NCBI GenBank assembly: GCA_963855995.1
Contig: OY979716.1
Location: 26,217,418 to 26,281,417 of the forward strand
Source: Muricea muricata
Taxonomy: Eukaryota > Cnidaria > Anthozoa > Malacalcyonacea > Plexauridae
Direction of reading: 5' to 3'
DNA length: 64,000 nucleotides
Shown here one piece after another: positions 37,301-50,100 of the stretch. The notes below the pieces were generated by a model. The model ran no database searches, was not told where the DNA came from, and saw only the letters and a list, made by a program, of their open reading frames with translations. A program made the translations under genes and the position numbers. Numbering within the stretch: position 1 is the stretch's first letter; every line of letters begins with the position of its first letter.

Positions 37301-40300
37301 TAGAACAATCAATCTTTCACCGAATGAAAATATTCTTACTGTTGCACGAATAAAAAGCATTCATTATTTGTTTTATATAATACCAGACTATTGTTTTTCA
37401 AAACTAATTTATTCGACATTTAAAACAACACGCACTTGAGTCGTATTTTAGTATTTTGATTATTTAGCATTCATCTCATGACCGAAACCAGCCTAAAGTA
37501 AACTACGAAGACCGTGCGAAGAGCTTTTTGACAGATGGGAATTGTGAGAGTGCAATGGAAAATACTATTGCACTCTGGAACGTTTTCCACTGCACTCTTG
37601 GAAAATGGAACTTTTTATTTAATATCACGTGACCATAATCAACCAATTAAACGACCAGAATTTAATAAGGTATTATATAGTCAAAAAGACCAAAACTTTC
37701 AAGTTCGCTCATTTGAAAAATGACTGGTATCGTCAGAAAGCTTATGAAAAACGACATCTAAGACACCATTACGGTTACCCTAATTTTTCAATTCGTTTTT
37801 GGATTATTGCTGCTTCAAAATGGGAAAATATTCAAAATGGCACTAGTGTCCTGGGCACTAGTGTCCTGGGCACTAGTGTCCGGGCACTAGTCTGAAAACA
37901 AGTTTTCAAATGCTCATAACTTAATAAAAATGTGAAAAATAAAAGTAACCGTAACAATGTGCTATATTTAGTATTTCATTACCTTTTGATAAAGTAAGTG
38001 CTTTTTTCTAGAAATAAATTTGAAATTTCCCTATTTTGGACAAAAACGTGTTGACTGGAGTTCATAAGAAATTTTCTTGCGTTCAACATGCAGAAATATA
38101 TTTATTAGACCTAAGGGTACAATATAAACATAAAATGAAATGTGCCCTCAATGTGGTAAGTAAACATGTATTTTTGTACCTCGACCTCCCTGACCATGTA
38201 CATAGCAGACGTTTTATCTAGTTCTAGTTTCAGATCAGTGCGTCTAAACTATTCGGCGACAGGCTTTTCAAAAAGCCTTTTCTGCTTTACAGTGACGTAG
38301 CCAGCTCGATAATAGTTGGGAGGGAGAAATATCAATATTTTCGCACAGAACACGAATATGACGATTTCGTTTCAAAACACGAAGAGTTGAACATAGACCG
38401 CTTTAATTGTTGAGCAAGATTCAAGGATTAGAGCTTTTTTCATTAAATGTCGAGCTTGGGCTTTCGAGTTTGATTTTCTTTTCGACAAACGTGCTCATAA
38501 CATCATACCTTAAAACGTAACGTTCTCTTTTCCATTCCCGTAGCAGCTCATATGCTTGATCGGAGTTGTCAGTCTGTAGGAAATACATGACATAAAATTT
38601 TGACAATATTCACTTAAGCTTTGTTGATCAGGCACAAGAAAAAACATCTTAGTCCTGTTTCATAATACGCAGTATGTACATATACAGAGTACTTGATGGA
38701 AACTCGTGTTATTACTAAAACTTTGTTTTTTAAAGTATATATACAAGTTTAGATTTAACAAATATACTGAAATTTTGAAACAGGGCATCCCATATGCGAG
38801 ATTCGAAGGAGCGGATTCTAGAACTCACTGCAGGATGGGCTGAAGTCACGAATTGAGCTAGTTGTTAAAAACACTTCTACATTCAGAGGTCTATTTAACC
38901 GCTTAACACATCCTAATGCTTAAGCCGTTTTTTTTCTACACGCATTATGGTGCTGCACGCATTCGACAACCTCGACACACCAACCTGGAGCGCTTCAATC
39001 AATTCCTGGAGATATAGCAGCCACGTGACGGAACGGCGAAACTGTTCAGTATTTGATATCCTGATTTCATTCTAAAAGCAATTGAGGTAAATTTATTGTT
39101 CGGTTTTCATTCAATATGTAGCGGCAGAAGGTATACTTTGCTGATAGAGGAATTTCAAGCCTGGATATAGTACCTCAAGGTCATGAATTATAGCGCCAGT
39201 TCGCCATCCGTGCTTTAAAATTGGCCCCTGTCGTAAAAAAGAAAATAATTTGGAGGCATTCGATCATTTAAGTCCATCCTTTCATTTGCTTATCCTGGCA
39301 TCACACTGGCGTAATCGCACCTGCTATACATGGCCTCATTTTTCGTAACTCTGACCCTGTTAACCTGAGGGGGAAACTGGAGTACCTTGGGCAAACCACT
39401 TTCGGAAAAACGTTACTTTAGGTAAAAAGTCGACACATTTGATGTTATTGTGCTTACCATTAAGTCACTGTAAACGTGGTCACCGAAGTATAGTACCTTG
39501 GGTCCATACCAGCCTGTAAACTTCATGAATTGCTCCACATTACCCTGTAAGGACGCAATAATTGACAGAAAAATCCGCAGTTGAAAATCCGCTGTAAAAA
39601 ATGTCTCAATTCTTTAGATTTACTGATGCAATTCAACGTTGTGGATCTTACAGAATCCATTGGCTAACCAGACGGAAAGTTTTTCATTACACGACAGTTG
39701 CCACCACTAGTTAATAAACTAGCAATTTGGTGTTTACGCTATTAGCAAAAAATATTAAAAATGCAGAGCATAGAAATTTTACTTAGTGATAACTGTTGGT
39801 TACAAACAGTCGAATAGACAAAACTCTTGTCTGGAAAGTCTGTCGGGGAATACGAAATTCTCCGAGTTTCGAAGTGCAAATCTCGTATACCCACAGACCT
39901 TTGAAAATAGCTGTAATGTTTACTTTTTTCGAAGCATGCCTTGAACATGATCACGACTTTCGTTTCTAACCTCAGTATAAAGCTCTCCGCCGTGAAAATG
40001 CGTCACCCGCTCCCAGGTTTTCACGCCTTTGCTATCTAAACTTCTGAAGGGTCTACAAGAAATTCAGCAATGGAGAACGTTTATTATCACGAATATAGAA
40101 AATACACGAACTGCAGCACTGAATAAGTTTATTAAATTCATTTTTGGTAAGAAGGCAAAAAATATTTTTACAAATATTTAATCAGCGAATATTTGCGAGC
40201 TTTGAAATATGCTGGTCTTTCGAACCTGTCTGTTCGTTGATAAAATGATGGTTTTCTAGCGCTGGTGATGATGACATCAAATAATTTCATCCATGCCTCT

Positions 40301-41068
40301 CCCATGATGTGACACATTCCTTTATTTCTATGCAAAGAAAGATCGATTCTTATTCATTAAAAAAATTTGATTGGTTAATTAAGAGTTATGACAACATCAT
40401 AAAATACTGAAAACCCATATACGACCTTACGACGTAATTTATTCGTATACTCGAAACCCTTACGCGACGTTATGACATCACACTAATTTTTGCTGCTTAT
40501 GCTAAATGATGAGAAATGCAAATGGCTTCTTCAATAGTTTGCGTATTGTTTAGAAAGCAAGCGTCTTATCTGAGTCCGATATAAATATAAAAAAATAATG
40601 AAACAATTATTAAATTCGGTTCTCGTAGCATATGAGAAACGATTAAGGCGTCGGTTTATGTTTTCTATCTCAGCCTTTCGGCATTCCTCATATCTTACTC
40701 GACCTCATTTAATGATTTAATATTTACAAAATATATACAAATTGAATTAGATATTAACTCGTTTATACATCTATTAACATCATACATATTAATTAATCGA
40801 TAATAAAAATAAAAAAGTAACAAACAATGTAATTCACCCCATTTCCGCAACAACCTCGGATGATCAATAACTCGAGGGGGGGGGGGGGTTACAGAAATAT
40901 TAGCCCTCCTCAAGACTGATTTTCTACTCTTATTCAAACTAATCGATTTGCAAATAAGAGCTTACACAAAATTGAAGTCGCTATTTGTGATCAAGAACGT
41001 TTGTTTTCCACTGTCAATTAAACTTTGCAACAGTTCTCGTAGTTCCGGGTTTGGACGAAGATAACGAC
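34359..41068 (-). CDS. 5'-nucleotidase domain protein (NT5DC2/3-like), C-terminal exons
   Basis: A HAD-superfamily 5'-nucleotidase-domain gene recognised from six minus-strand exons with consensus splice sites. 40966-41068 has [15 protein letters not shown] and [11 protein letters not shown]. 39971-40052 has [10 protein letters not shown] and [14 protein letters not shown]. 39458-39544 has [15 protein letters not shown] and [11 protein letters not shown]. 39174-39227 has [14 protein letters not shown], 38509-38573 has [12 protein letters not shown], and 34359-34569 has [19 protein letters not shown] and [19 protein letters not shown] to the stop. The order and spacing match the second half of NT5DC2/NT5DC3 proteins. 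The N-terminal exons with the DxDxT nucleophile motif were not found up to 47 kb; they may be diverged, interrupted or missed. No lesion was seen in these exons, so it is probably a live host gene. Confidence 0.85.
36105..36262. repeat. Near-perfect foldback (~158 bp)
   Basis: Arms contain GGTTTTCCGTGCAGGATAGC, CATGCACGCGGGATGTTGC, CGGAAAGCG and their inverted counterparts ending GCACGAAAACC; the loop is about 12 bp. A related short palindrome (CCCGTGCAGGAT...ATCCTGCACGGG) lies at 36970-36999. Confidence 0.85.
37229..37343. repeat. Foldback MITE (~115 bp)
   Basis: Arms GCAATAGTAAGAATATTTTC...GGTGAAAGATTGATTGTTC and their complement, with a ~28-bp loop. The overlapping open frames on both strands reflect the palindrome. 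Confidence 0.85.
37844..37893. repeat. Short tandem repeat, ~17-bp unit x3
   Basis: GGCACTAGTGTCCTGG-type unit repeated three times; the last copy is missing one T. Confidence 0.85.
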
Positions 41069-41129
41069 CTGAAAAAAATTACGTGCTAGAGGATAATTCA
41101 TTGCATAGAGAAAGTAATAAAAGATTAAG

Positions 41130-41440
41130 TGCAGGCGGTGGCAAAGTGTTTAGGCAACTTGCTTTCCACCTCTAAGGTCGCGGGTTTGATTCTCAATACG
41201 AAATTCTCAATCTCACTTAAAACCAGTCCTCATGTGAAGAAAGGACTATTGTAGCACTTCCTTGGAAGCTCTTACCGAAATGTTTTATATAAGAACGACA
41301 CATTTCATTGTCCATTGGTCAATGAAACTCAAAAGAGCCGAGTAAGTGCCACGCGTCCCCAAAACGTATGAGTCAACGCTTTGCCTAAAACCATGAGCGG
41401 GGTTTTCGTGGGCACCGGCTTCTTCCCACAGAGAAATTTG
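41130..41440 (+). mobile_element. tRNA-derived SINE
   Basis: GGTGGCAAAGTGTTTAGGC resembles a Pol III A box. AAGGTCGCGGGTTTGATTCT, about 35 bp downstream, resembles a B box (GGTTCGANTC with one change). A ~250-bp non-tRNA body follows. This is the usual head-plus-body layout of a tRNA-derived SINE. Confidence 0.65.
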
Positions 41441-41442
41441 AG

Positions 41443-41570
41443 ACAAGGCCGACGCTAGAACGTTAATAAGAGGGGGGGGGGGTGTTTATTCATATATTCA
41501 TGTAAAAGAAATTCTTCGGGCAGAACAAACACCCACCTGTTAACGTTGCAGCTACGACCCTGGTTGAGAG
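41443..41570. mobile_element. Small MITE related to one near 16240
   Basis: Inverted ends CAAGGCCGACGCTAGAACGTTAA and the complement of ...AACGTTGCAGCTACGACCCTGGTTG flank a G-run and TATTCATATATTCATG. Similar end and core motifs occur at about 16235-16300. Confidence 0.55.
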
Positions 41571-43408
41571 GATGAGTTTTGTGATATGGAGCATCAGCAG
41601 CTGACGTACAGGCTCACGCTACTGTTCTTGTTGGGAAGTTAAAAAGTATTTGATGACATATAAGTCTACTTGCAGTCTATCATAGCCGACATGAACTGTT
41701 GATCCGTGTTTGAAGCAGTTATTTCTTTTTGATAAAACTTTGTTTCAAATAGCAGTCCGAACTGCATTTGAAAGTCGGCGGTGTTGAGGTTAGCCCTATC
41801 TTTAGGTCACCATTAGTTAGGGATTCGTTACCGGAGATTTTTCAACCGGAAACGGGTCAGTCAAAAGCTTGAGTATCCAGAGAAAAATTCCTAATGCCCA
41901 GGAGAGGCCAATCCGGGATGTTACTTTACCGTAACTTACAACTAAAGACATCAAGCATTGTCATTTTCATTTCCAATATTTTCCTAGCGCTATTTTTGCG
42001 AATATTGTTCGAAAAAAAATTCTTAAGGGAATTAGCAAATATCTTAAATTGGTAAAAACAAGTAAAAGTCAATTCGAGCACAAAATATACTTTTTTTTCT
42101 TTCGTTTTGATTGAGTAAGCAACAGGGTGGCTGGTGAATTTTGCAGGTTACAAGTTGCATGTTATAGGGCACTGGCAATAAAAAATTTTATTGTTTCATA
42201 TGAAAGAGCGTGAAAAAGTAAGCCGATTGGCCGTTTACTGTAGTATCTTAGTTGTAAAAATGTACAAAATATAAACTGCCGATTCGGCAAAAGTTGTGAA
42301 GTCACTATAATAGATACCTTTAGTTTGGCGTTTACGGCAAACGGCAAGCCTCAAGCGTGTTCATTATTATAAAAACGAAATCATGAACCGTGAAGTGCTC
42401 AAACTAAACGATGTATTCAATAAATCGAAAATACTGATCTACGATGTACTTGTATGACCACCCAAAGGTATCACTGACGGAAAGCAGTTTAGGGCCTCAA
42501 TCGCTTGACGTTCGAGTTGACGTTTCACGTTTGTAGTGAGCCGCTATGAGCATGTCTAGCAGTTCAATTGTAGAATTCAAACATGAAACGCCACAATTCA
42601 AACGTGAAGCCATGTAAGCAGGAAAATAATTGACGTCAGTCAGCAAGTGTCTGTGATCGAACGATCTATCTATGTGCAGTGTATTTATTCTTATTAATAG
42701 TTCGTATAGGTAAAACATTTCACGGTCACTAGTTTTATTTCTATCTCAAAGGACGTGTCTCAGGTTTGCCCTTTGCCGTAAACGCCAAACTAAAGGTCTC
42801 TAATAACTACATAAATGAGCATAGCTCAGTTATTATTCACTCAAACTAAATAACATTTTGCATTTTGTTATACTTATCCACGTGGACATTTTTTTTCGAA
42901 CAATGATCTTCCCATTAAATTTAAAGCATTCCTATATATAGCAGACAAACTGCTGACATAATGTTATTATAACCAGTTCCAGTATACATCTGTTTTATAA
43001 AAACCATTTGCGGGGCCTAGGGACGACAGTGTTATCTTAGCAATGACGGTGGAAATGTTTTTTGTGTGTCTTGCAATGTACAGCACCAGCCGCGAGTAAA
43101 TGTACCTCCACTCACGCGTAGCGAGTACTCGCGAGTGCGCGCGAGTCAAAGTGAGTATGCGTTCCGACTGGCAACTAGCGAGTACTCGAATTTCGTCTCA
43201 CTCGCAAGCACTCGCGTCTCGAAACTTTCGAGTGCTCGCGAGTCAAAACGCTCAGATAACTTGTACATATCGAAGTTATATGCGAAGTTATATGAAACGC
43301 AATAGTGAATAGTCATATGGAACGTAGTAAAATTATGGATATTATAGCCTGTTTATAAACGACTGCCATATGACGGGACATATTTTCTACGATATCTTTC
43401 TATAGATC
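41571..43408. other. Gene-free stretch with a CGCGAG-rich patch
   Basis: No coding exon is supported. At 43095-43260 the motifs GCGAGTACTCGCGAG and ACTCGCGAGT recur in both orientations, giving an unusually CpG-rich, self-complementary patch in AT-rich DNA. Confidence 0.45.
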
Positions 43409-43410
43409 TA

Positions 43411-44592
43411 CAGGGTGTATAAAAAAAACGGAGCCCATCTTTTGTGTCAAATTATTTCTAAATTACTGAAGCTTATAGCACAATTTTAGACTCGTTTTAA
43501 GCCACATTCTTTTATCTTTCGAACAAGCCGTAATTCGTATTTTTACTCCCAGTAACGTATGTGCTATGACAAATTTAGTAAAAGCTATCGATTTGAGATG
43601 CCCTCCAATTATGCAAATTCACTATGTCTTTCATGGTCGCCAGTTAAATTTTTAACTTTTTCGCTTATTACATGAAATGGTATTTCTGTTAAACTTAATA
43701 AAACTTGTTATAAAGCTTTACAGAAGATAACGGACCGTTAACGTGCACTACGAACGGATAGTTCAAGCTTGTATCGACATGAATACTGACATCAAAGAGT
43801 AGAGACTACAAAGAGGGACCACTTCATTCAAAAAAGCGTAAGGTGTTGTCGTCATGATACGTCATGGGCGCCATGTTCCTAGCCAGTGCCCTAAACAGAA
43901 GCATTTCCCCCCGGTATTAATAGCCATTTTTAATATTTCCGGGGGGAACGAGCATGCAATATTCGTCATGGGCGCCATGTTCCTAGCCAGTGCCCTAAAC
44001 AGAGAAAGACACCTCCCGGAAATATTAAAAATGGCTACTAATACCGGGGGGAAATGCTTCTGTTTAGGGCACTGGCTAGGAACATGGCGCCCATGACGTA
44101 TAATGACGACAACACCTTACGCTTTTTTGAATGAAGTGGTCCCTCTTTGTAGTCTCTACTCTTTGCTGACATTATGCAATTTCGACAACATTGTGCACGC
44201 GTGGATAAACAAAACGCTAATTTCGATCAATATTTTGGCATAAACCTAAGGTTTTTGTTAAAGTAAACGGTCCGTCATCTTCTGTAAAGCTTAATAACAA
44301 GTTTTATTAAGTTTAACAGAAATACCATTAATGTAATAAGCGAAAAAATTGAAAATTTAACTGGCAACCATGAAAGACATAGTGAATTTGCATAATTTGA
44401 GGGCATCTCAAATCGATAGCTTTTACTAAATTTGTCATAGCACATACGTTACTGAGAGTGAAAATACGAATTACGGCTTGTTCGAAAGAGAAAAGAACGT
44501 GGTTTAAAACAAGTCCAAAATTGTGTTAAGCTTCAGTAATTTAGAAATGATTAGACACAAAACATGGGCTCCGTTTTTTTTTATACACCCTG
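43411..44592. mobile_element. Palindromic mariner-type MITE, 1.18 kb
   Basis: Ends CAGGGTGTATAAAAAAAACG and the complement at 44592, flanked by TA (43409-43410, 44593-44594). Both halves mirror each other along almost the full length. Near the centre GGCGCCATGTTCCTAGCCAG occurs three times, twice direct and once inverted, around GGGGGGAA blocks. The end motif is shared with 10196-10979. A lone similar end (TACAAGGTGTATCC) lies at 44953. Confidence 0.85.
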
Positions 44593-44594
44593 TA

Positions 44595-47140
44595 TATACT
44601 ATTACTAACTGTGTGTGCAAAATTTTATTGAATTTGAGTTAATAATAACTGAGCTGTGCTCGTTGTTTATGTGTTTATTCACTTGAAATTTATATTTTGT
44701 ACGTTTTTGCAAATAACTTCGGAACTAAAAGAGATAGTCTATTGCAGTAAGCGGCCGATCGGCTTATAAATTTTTTTATTGCCAATAACCTTTGACAAAT
44801 AATTACTCGCAACTCAGAATATACACTAGAGCGGTGAAATAGATCAATGATTGATCTATTCCTGGTAGATTATATCCCCATGCATTCCTATTTCTGAAAA
44901 ATAAACAGGTACTATTTACCATATGACTAGAATTAATCACGCAAAGAGATATACAAGGTGTATCCAAAAAACTGAAAATTGCATTTAAATTTAAGTTTTC
45001 AAAAGAATATTAACTGAGCTATAAAACTATTGTTTTCGTTTAAAAGTCTGTATATTCTGATTTATTTGGATAGGTTGTTCATAAATTTTGAGTGAGAATT
45101 ACATTAATTCATCGCGACTGGAATTTTTTAAAATTGGGATAGTGTTTTAACTACATCATATGTACAGGACCGTATTCAAAGTGGCTATCTGGGTTTCATA
45201 ATTGAAAGTTTGTTGATCTTCTGAGGTAATAATTGTGCTTAAAACAGTGTCTTTGAGACAGCTCAAAAGAAAGTACTGAGCAATTATGCATTAAGTCAGA
45301 TATATATGAATAGAAAATATTTTGACGGTTTTCAGCAAGCTCGTTGTTCTTTAGTCGTGTTAGCGTGCGATTTCTGCTGGAACAGGCAGGGGCTCGAATG
45401 CTGCGGCTATTTTATTTTCGTCTCACTTTTTTCAAAACTTATTTCACATTTATACGATTTTGGTAAGGGTAGGGTTTAGGGTTTTGGTCAGGGATTTAAT
45501 TTGACGCAAAACCCATTAGTTTTATCAGACACTCGGGCTTGAGAACGAGATCAATGATGCCACCAACCAATGAAGATGCCACTGGCCGTCTACAGAATCC
45601 AAATTTGCTGGGTCAGCATGTGTTCTGGCTTCTATCTTATGTGTAGCAGATGCAAAATGTTACATACCGATGTCTTTTTCAACACTGGAGCCAATTTGTC
45701 CAGATCTGTGGACCTTTCTAACCGTTTCCTAAATATAACCAACGTATTATCACATTACAGCGTGTTAGTATAGAGTATCAGACGATATAAATTTGTGGGA
45801 TTAGTATCACCTGATACTTTTTAAAAGGAAATCATTAGTTTTAAATTGCATACTGTGTACTTTTTCTCTGTTCGTCACACTTAAGGTTCTATGAATAATA
45901 AATTCCTCCCTAGATGATGACGAATGACTTTTTTATGAAGTGAGTCTTGTACCGTAGTAAGATTATATAATCTAAATGACATTTTACCATTAATTTTCGG
46001 GGGGAAATGCCCTTATTGGAGAGCTTATGAAAGCAACGTTTTTTGATAAAACCCTCACCGGAGGCTTCTGGTATTTATCATAGAGTGGTGGAAAAACGCG
46101 TTCTTTTATAAAATGACGAATATGAAACTTCTTGAGCTGCTGTTTTTGATTTAAAAAAAAACAAGGGATGTAATGAACCACTGCTTGCCATCTAAGACAA
46201 AGGTAAGATTCGTTGGCGTTTAATGTTCTCAGAAACGTTGTTTGTTTAAACTTAGTGTTACCGTGAAATACAGCACCTGACAATCTCGAAAAACGTAAGC
46301 GGGATCATATTCAATATTCTTTTGCGAGAAATACTACAAAGTAAGAAAATAATAATTACGCAAGCACCATAAATATTATTGTGTGATTGTATGTGATTAT
46401 AAGTTGAGTGCATTTTTGGGGTACATACGGGTAGGGGGGGAATGATTAAGAAAAATGAACTAAAAAGGCAGTTGGCATTTCGCTGATGAATATTCGAAAG
46501 GTTAATTCGCATTAGGCGCAATTAGACTTCTATACAGTTGCTAGGCTAGAAGAAACTTAGAGAGATTGCACATTTCTTTAAGTGCCACAGATTTTTTGTA
46601 TAGTAGTTGTCTTTCGCCTAAAAGCTTTATTCGAAATTATTTTTATGCATCCAAACAACAAACTTATTTATTTGTAATATTATATCTGAAAAATATTTAC
46701 AAGTGCAATAGTGTAATACAGAGCGTAATGTAAAAATATTCGCCAAGCACGTGGATAACTATTATTATAAAGGCTTTATAATGAATGTACTTTTACAATT
46801 AGAGTATTACAGATATGCACAATATCAACGCCGACTTTGTTGAGATTCCCCTCGTTTACCAACCCGTTCACTATTGCTCTGCTTTTAAAATTAATAAACT
46901 CAGGCAATAAGAAAACAGACAGACTGTAGCTTAAAAATAACATTTAGCCGACATTGATAACCTTCATTTGAGGTGACGTAATGTTTTGAAGGGATTGACA
47001 TATCATGCTTTTCGGATTGCTCATTGGTTATCATATTACAATGGAATTTATACATCTAACTCACTAAAACCAATAGCTGCATATCCGATTTGATTTCGAT
47101 TTGTTAGCTTGTGCGGTTTGTTATTTTTTGCTTTTTTCTA
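44595..47140. other. Intergenic stretch
   Basis: No supported gene. A minus-strand open frame at 45990-46283 (RHFIKERVFPPLYDKYQKPP) looks like decayed repeat protein, but I cannot name it. GGTAGGGTTTAGGGTTTTGG at 45467-45486 is a short telomere-like motif. Confidence 0.4.
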
Positions 47141-47143
47141 GAA

Positions 47144-50100
47144 ATGTCTTGCGATTTGAAACTTGGGGATTTACTTGAGCTTTCGAAAGTCTACGCTCCT
47201 GAGTACAATATGCCAGAGCTACATGATCGAGTGCTAGTTTTTGATGTTATGCAAGACGGTTGGGAGACAGACGCAATTCTCGCCAGTAGTAAACGCAGAG
47301 ATGACTCAGAGGAAAATTCAGGCGAAAGTTCAGTCACTAATTCAAACGAAGTACAAGCAACAAATATCAAGAACGAAAGTAATGTCAGTGAGGGTGAAAC
47401 CGTAGATTCTAAAGCAGAAATCAAAGGTATAATCAAACAAGATGCCCAGACAGGAAGCACTTACGGGGAAGATTCTAGCTCAAAGATTGATATAAGTAAT
47501 GATTCTTTTACTTTAGTCGTAACCGATGAAAGTCCTGCCTGTTCGGAGGAAGGTATTCTTCGACAACACAAGATATTCGTCCACAGTTCCTGGCTAGCTG
47601 TACAAAGCAAATACTTCCGCTCTCTGTTCTGTTTAGGTATTGAAAGTAAAATATAATAGCTTCGTTGTAGCTGGCATAGTTGACACTTGACAATAATACA
47701 AATTTTGTTTGCATCACGTCACTAAGTTTTGCCAGAGCTACAGTTTAACCCAGTTAAACCAGCTATGCTGAGTTGGATGTCCCTGATTAAATATTGTCAT
47801 CATCATCATCATCACTGAAAAGTACAGAACACAATGCTGAATAGCTCGTACTGCTCAATATAGTTTCTCCGACACTCCCCTTCTTAATATCGTAAATTTA
47901 TTTTAAATTGAAAGCATTTTTAATCTTAACTTTACTGCTACCCAGAAATACCGCTACAGAAAGTGGGAACATCCGCTTATTTCACAGTGCACGGGATTTA
48001 GTTTCTCTGGCCATCAAAATCACTTTACCTATACAACACAAAGCAAAATTCACTTCTGAAGACTATTATTATTTTGGACACATTGTGCATAACTATTTGT
48101 GACACTATTTAGTCACACATGTATAAAAACATTGCTGAACCATGGTGGAACATTGAAATTGTGAAATCACAATATTTGGTTATGTATTTTTGCATTTTTT
48201 GTCGCGCAGGCTGTGTGGTCGGGTAATACAGCAACGCGATACAACGCGGCGAATCTTTATCACGACTCGTATATTCGCAAATTGCTTTTTAATTTTCTAA
48301 ATCTTCCCGCGGACGATGGACCGCAGACGGCGGACGGTGGAACGCGGAGAATTCGACAAGATGAAAATGGCGCAGGTGTTTTTTTATTAAGCGCAATTAA
48401 AAAGGACTTTCCAAAAAATTGAGGACCAGTTTTTCAAGGAGTTTTATTTACGTCTCAAATTGTTCTCATAGTAACCGAGATTTAATCCCCACGAAGGATT
48501 TCTTCACAATAAATCACAATAACAGCGGAAAACAACCATGAATTTGTTACTCACAACAATGTCCATGCTGTTAATTAACTATAGGACCTTTAAATTCCAG
48601 CCAGGGCCTTTTTAAGGATTCATTGCATACATAAAAAAGAAGAGGAAAAAAACAATGTGATCTTCCAATAGGCCGTGTGCTTAACTATGTTAAAACGCTA
48701 TGTCTACAATATACATTTACTTCATTTTAGGAAAGTTCATTTTAATTGCGCTAAAAAAAGCCACGTGTGCCATTTTCATCACGTCGAATTCTCCGCGTTC
48801 CACCGTCCGCGGTCCGCTGTCCGTGGTCCACCGTCCGCGTCCTGCTAATATCCACACCCATTGCTATCGTCAGGGTGGTAAGGGGGAAAAACGTGTGGTA
48901 CAGGAAACCTGGGTGGGGCCAAAACAAATACCAGCAGCTTTCCAACAAAGCTTCTATATTACAACTAAATGATTAAACCACTGGTAATACGCAAAACAGA
49001 GCTGACCATTCTAGCATTTTTGAAATATTTGTTTATCGCTTTTCAATCAGTTCAGAATGCTTTCATGCAAGATATTTTTTATTGTTAATCTTGGAATAGT
49101 GCTTTCAATATTTTTAAGATGTAGGACTGTTAGCGCGATTTACATATTTGCAACCGCAGGGAGGCAAACAGAAATGTCCTTCTATATTTTTGTATTTGTT
49201 TACTCCATTTCAATCTCTCACACGATTGTGAGTTTTTTTTTAAGTGTTAATCTTGGAAAAGAGCTTTTAGCGATTGTTTGTTTGTTGTTGTTTTTTTGTC
49301 CCTGGCTAGAACAGAAGTAATTTGGTATATTAAGACATTGTTTTACCATGCTCTTCATTCTCAATATTTATGGAAACTTTGTCGTTAATTTTACAAATCG
49401 CCTGCGCTTTTATTCATATACTGAAGCTTGTACTTTGCAATTCCGCGAGCAGCGCGCGCAGACTGACAGTTAGCTTGGCTTAACTCACTGTGCAAGCCAC
49501 ATGTCTCTCGAGTCAGTATCCCTTTAGTGCACGAGGTACTTCTAGCGTATCAAATTTATTGATATTTTGCAAAAATGCTTATTTCCTATCATATTTTAAG
49601 AATATAAAAAAAATTTGGAAAAATACCTTCCAGGGGGGAGAAAATTTTGTCCAGTACACTGGACAATGTGCATTATAGGAATGAAATCATAAAAATTTAC
49701 AATATTATAAAATATATTTATGAAATAATATTCTTACAAAATCTGTTGACCAATTACACTAAATACAACTAGATGTTAATACAAATTAATTTTAATTAAA
49801 ATTTTACAAAAAAAGTGCATTCGCTACAGCATAAATAGGAATGCCCATCCTTATATGGGCATGGTTTTCGGCATGTCCTACAATTTTCAGCTACATATGA
49901 CAAACAGCTGACCATAAAGTAAGCCGACGATGACATTTATCATACACAGAATGATCAGGAGTGTTCACTGCCATAGCTTTTGCTGGGGTTGTGGTATTGT
50001 CTGGTAGAGATTCACTTCGTGCCACCTCATGATATGATTGAAATCATCCAATGTGAGGATCTTTGTCAGACCCACAATATAACCTAAATACACAAAAAGG

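Larger units (their letters stand above)
34570..38508. other. Intron(s) of the NT5DC-like gene with foldback repeats
   Basis: A 3.9-kb stretch between the last two exons found; a short exon could be hidden. It contains the palindromes at 36105-36262 and 37229-37343, a triplicated 17-bp unit at 37844-37893, and a 40-bp match (37044-37086, TCAGGGAGGCAGAGG) to the terminal repeats of the element at 54939-63141. Confidence 0.45.

Noticed and set aside
45467-45486. Telomere-like TTAGGG motif
   Set aside because: Only two or three imperfect units; not evidence of a telomere or fusion point.
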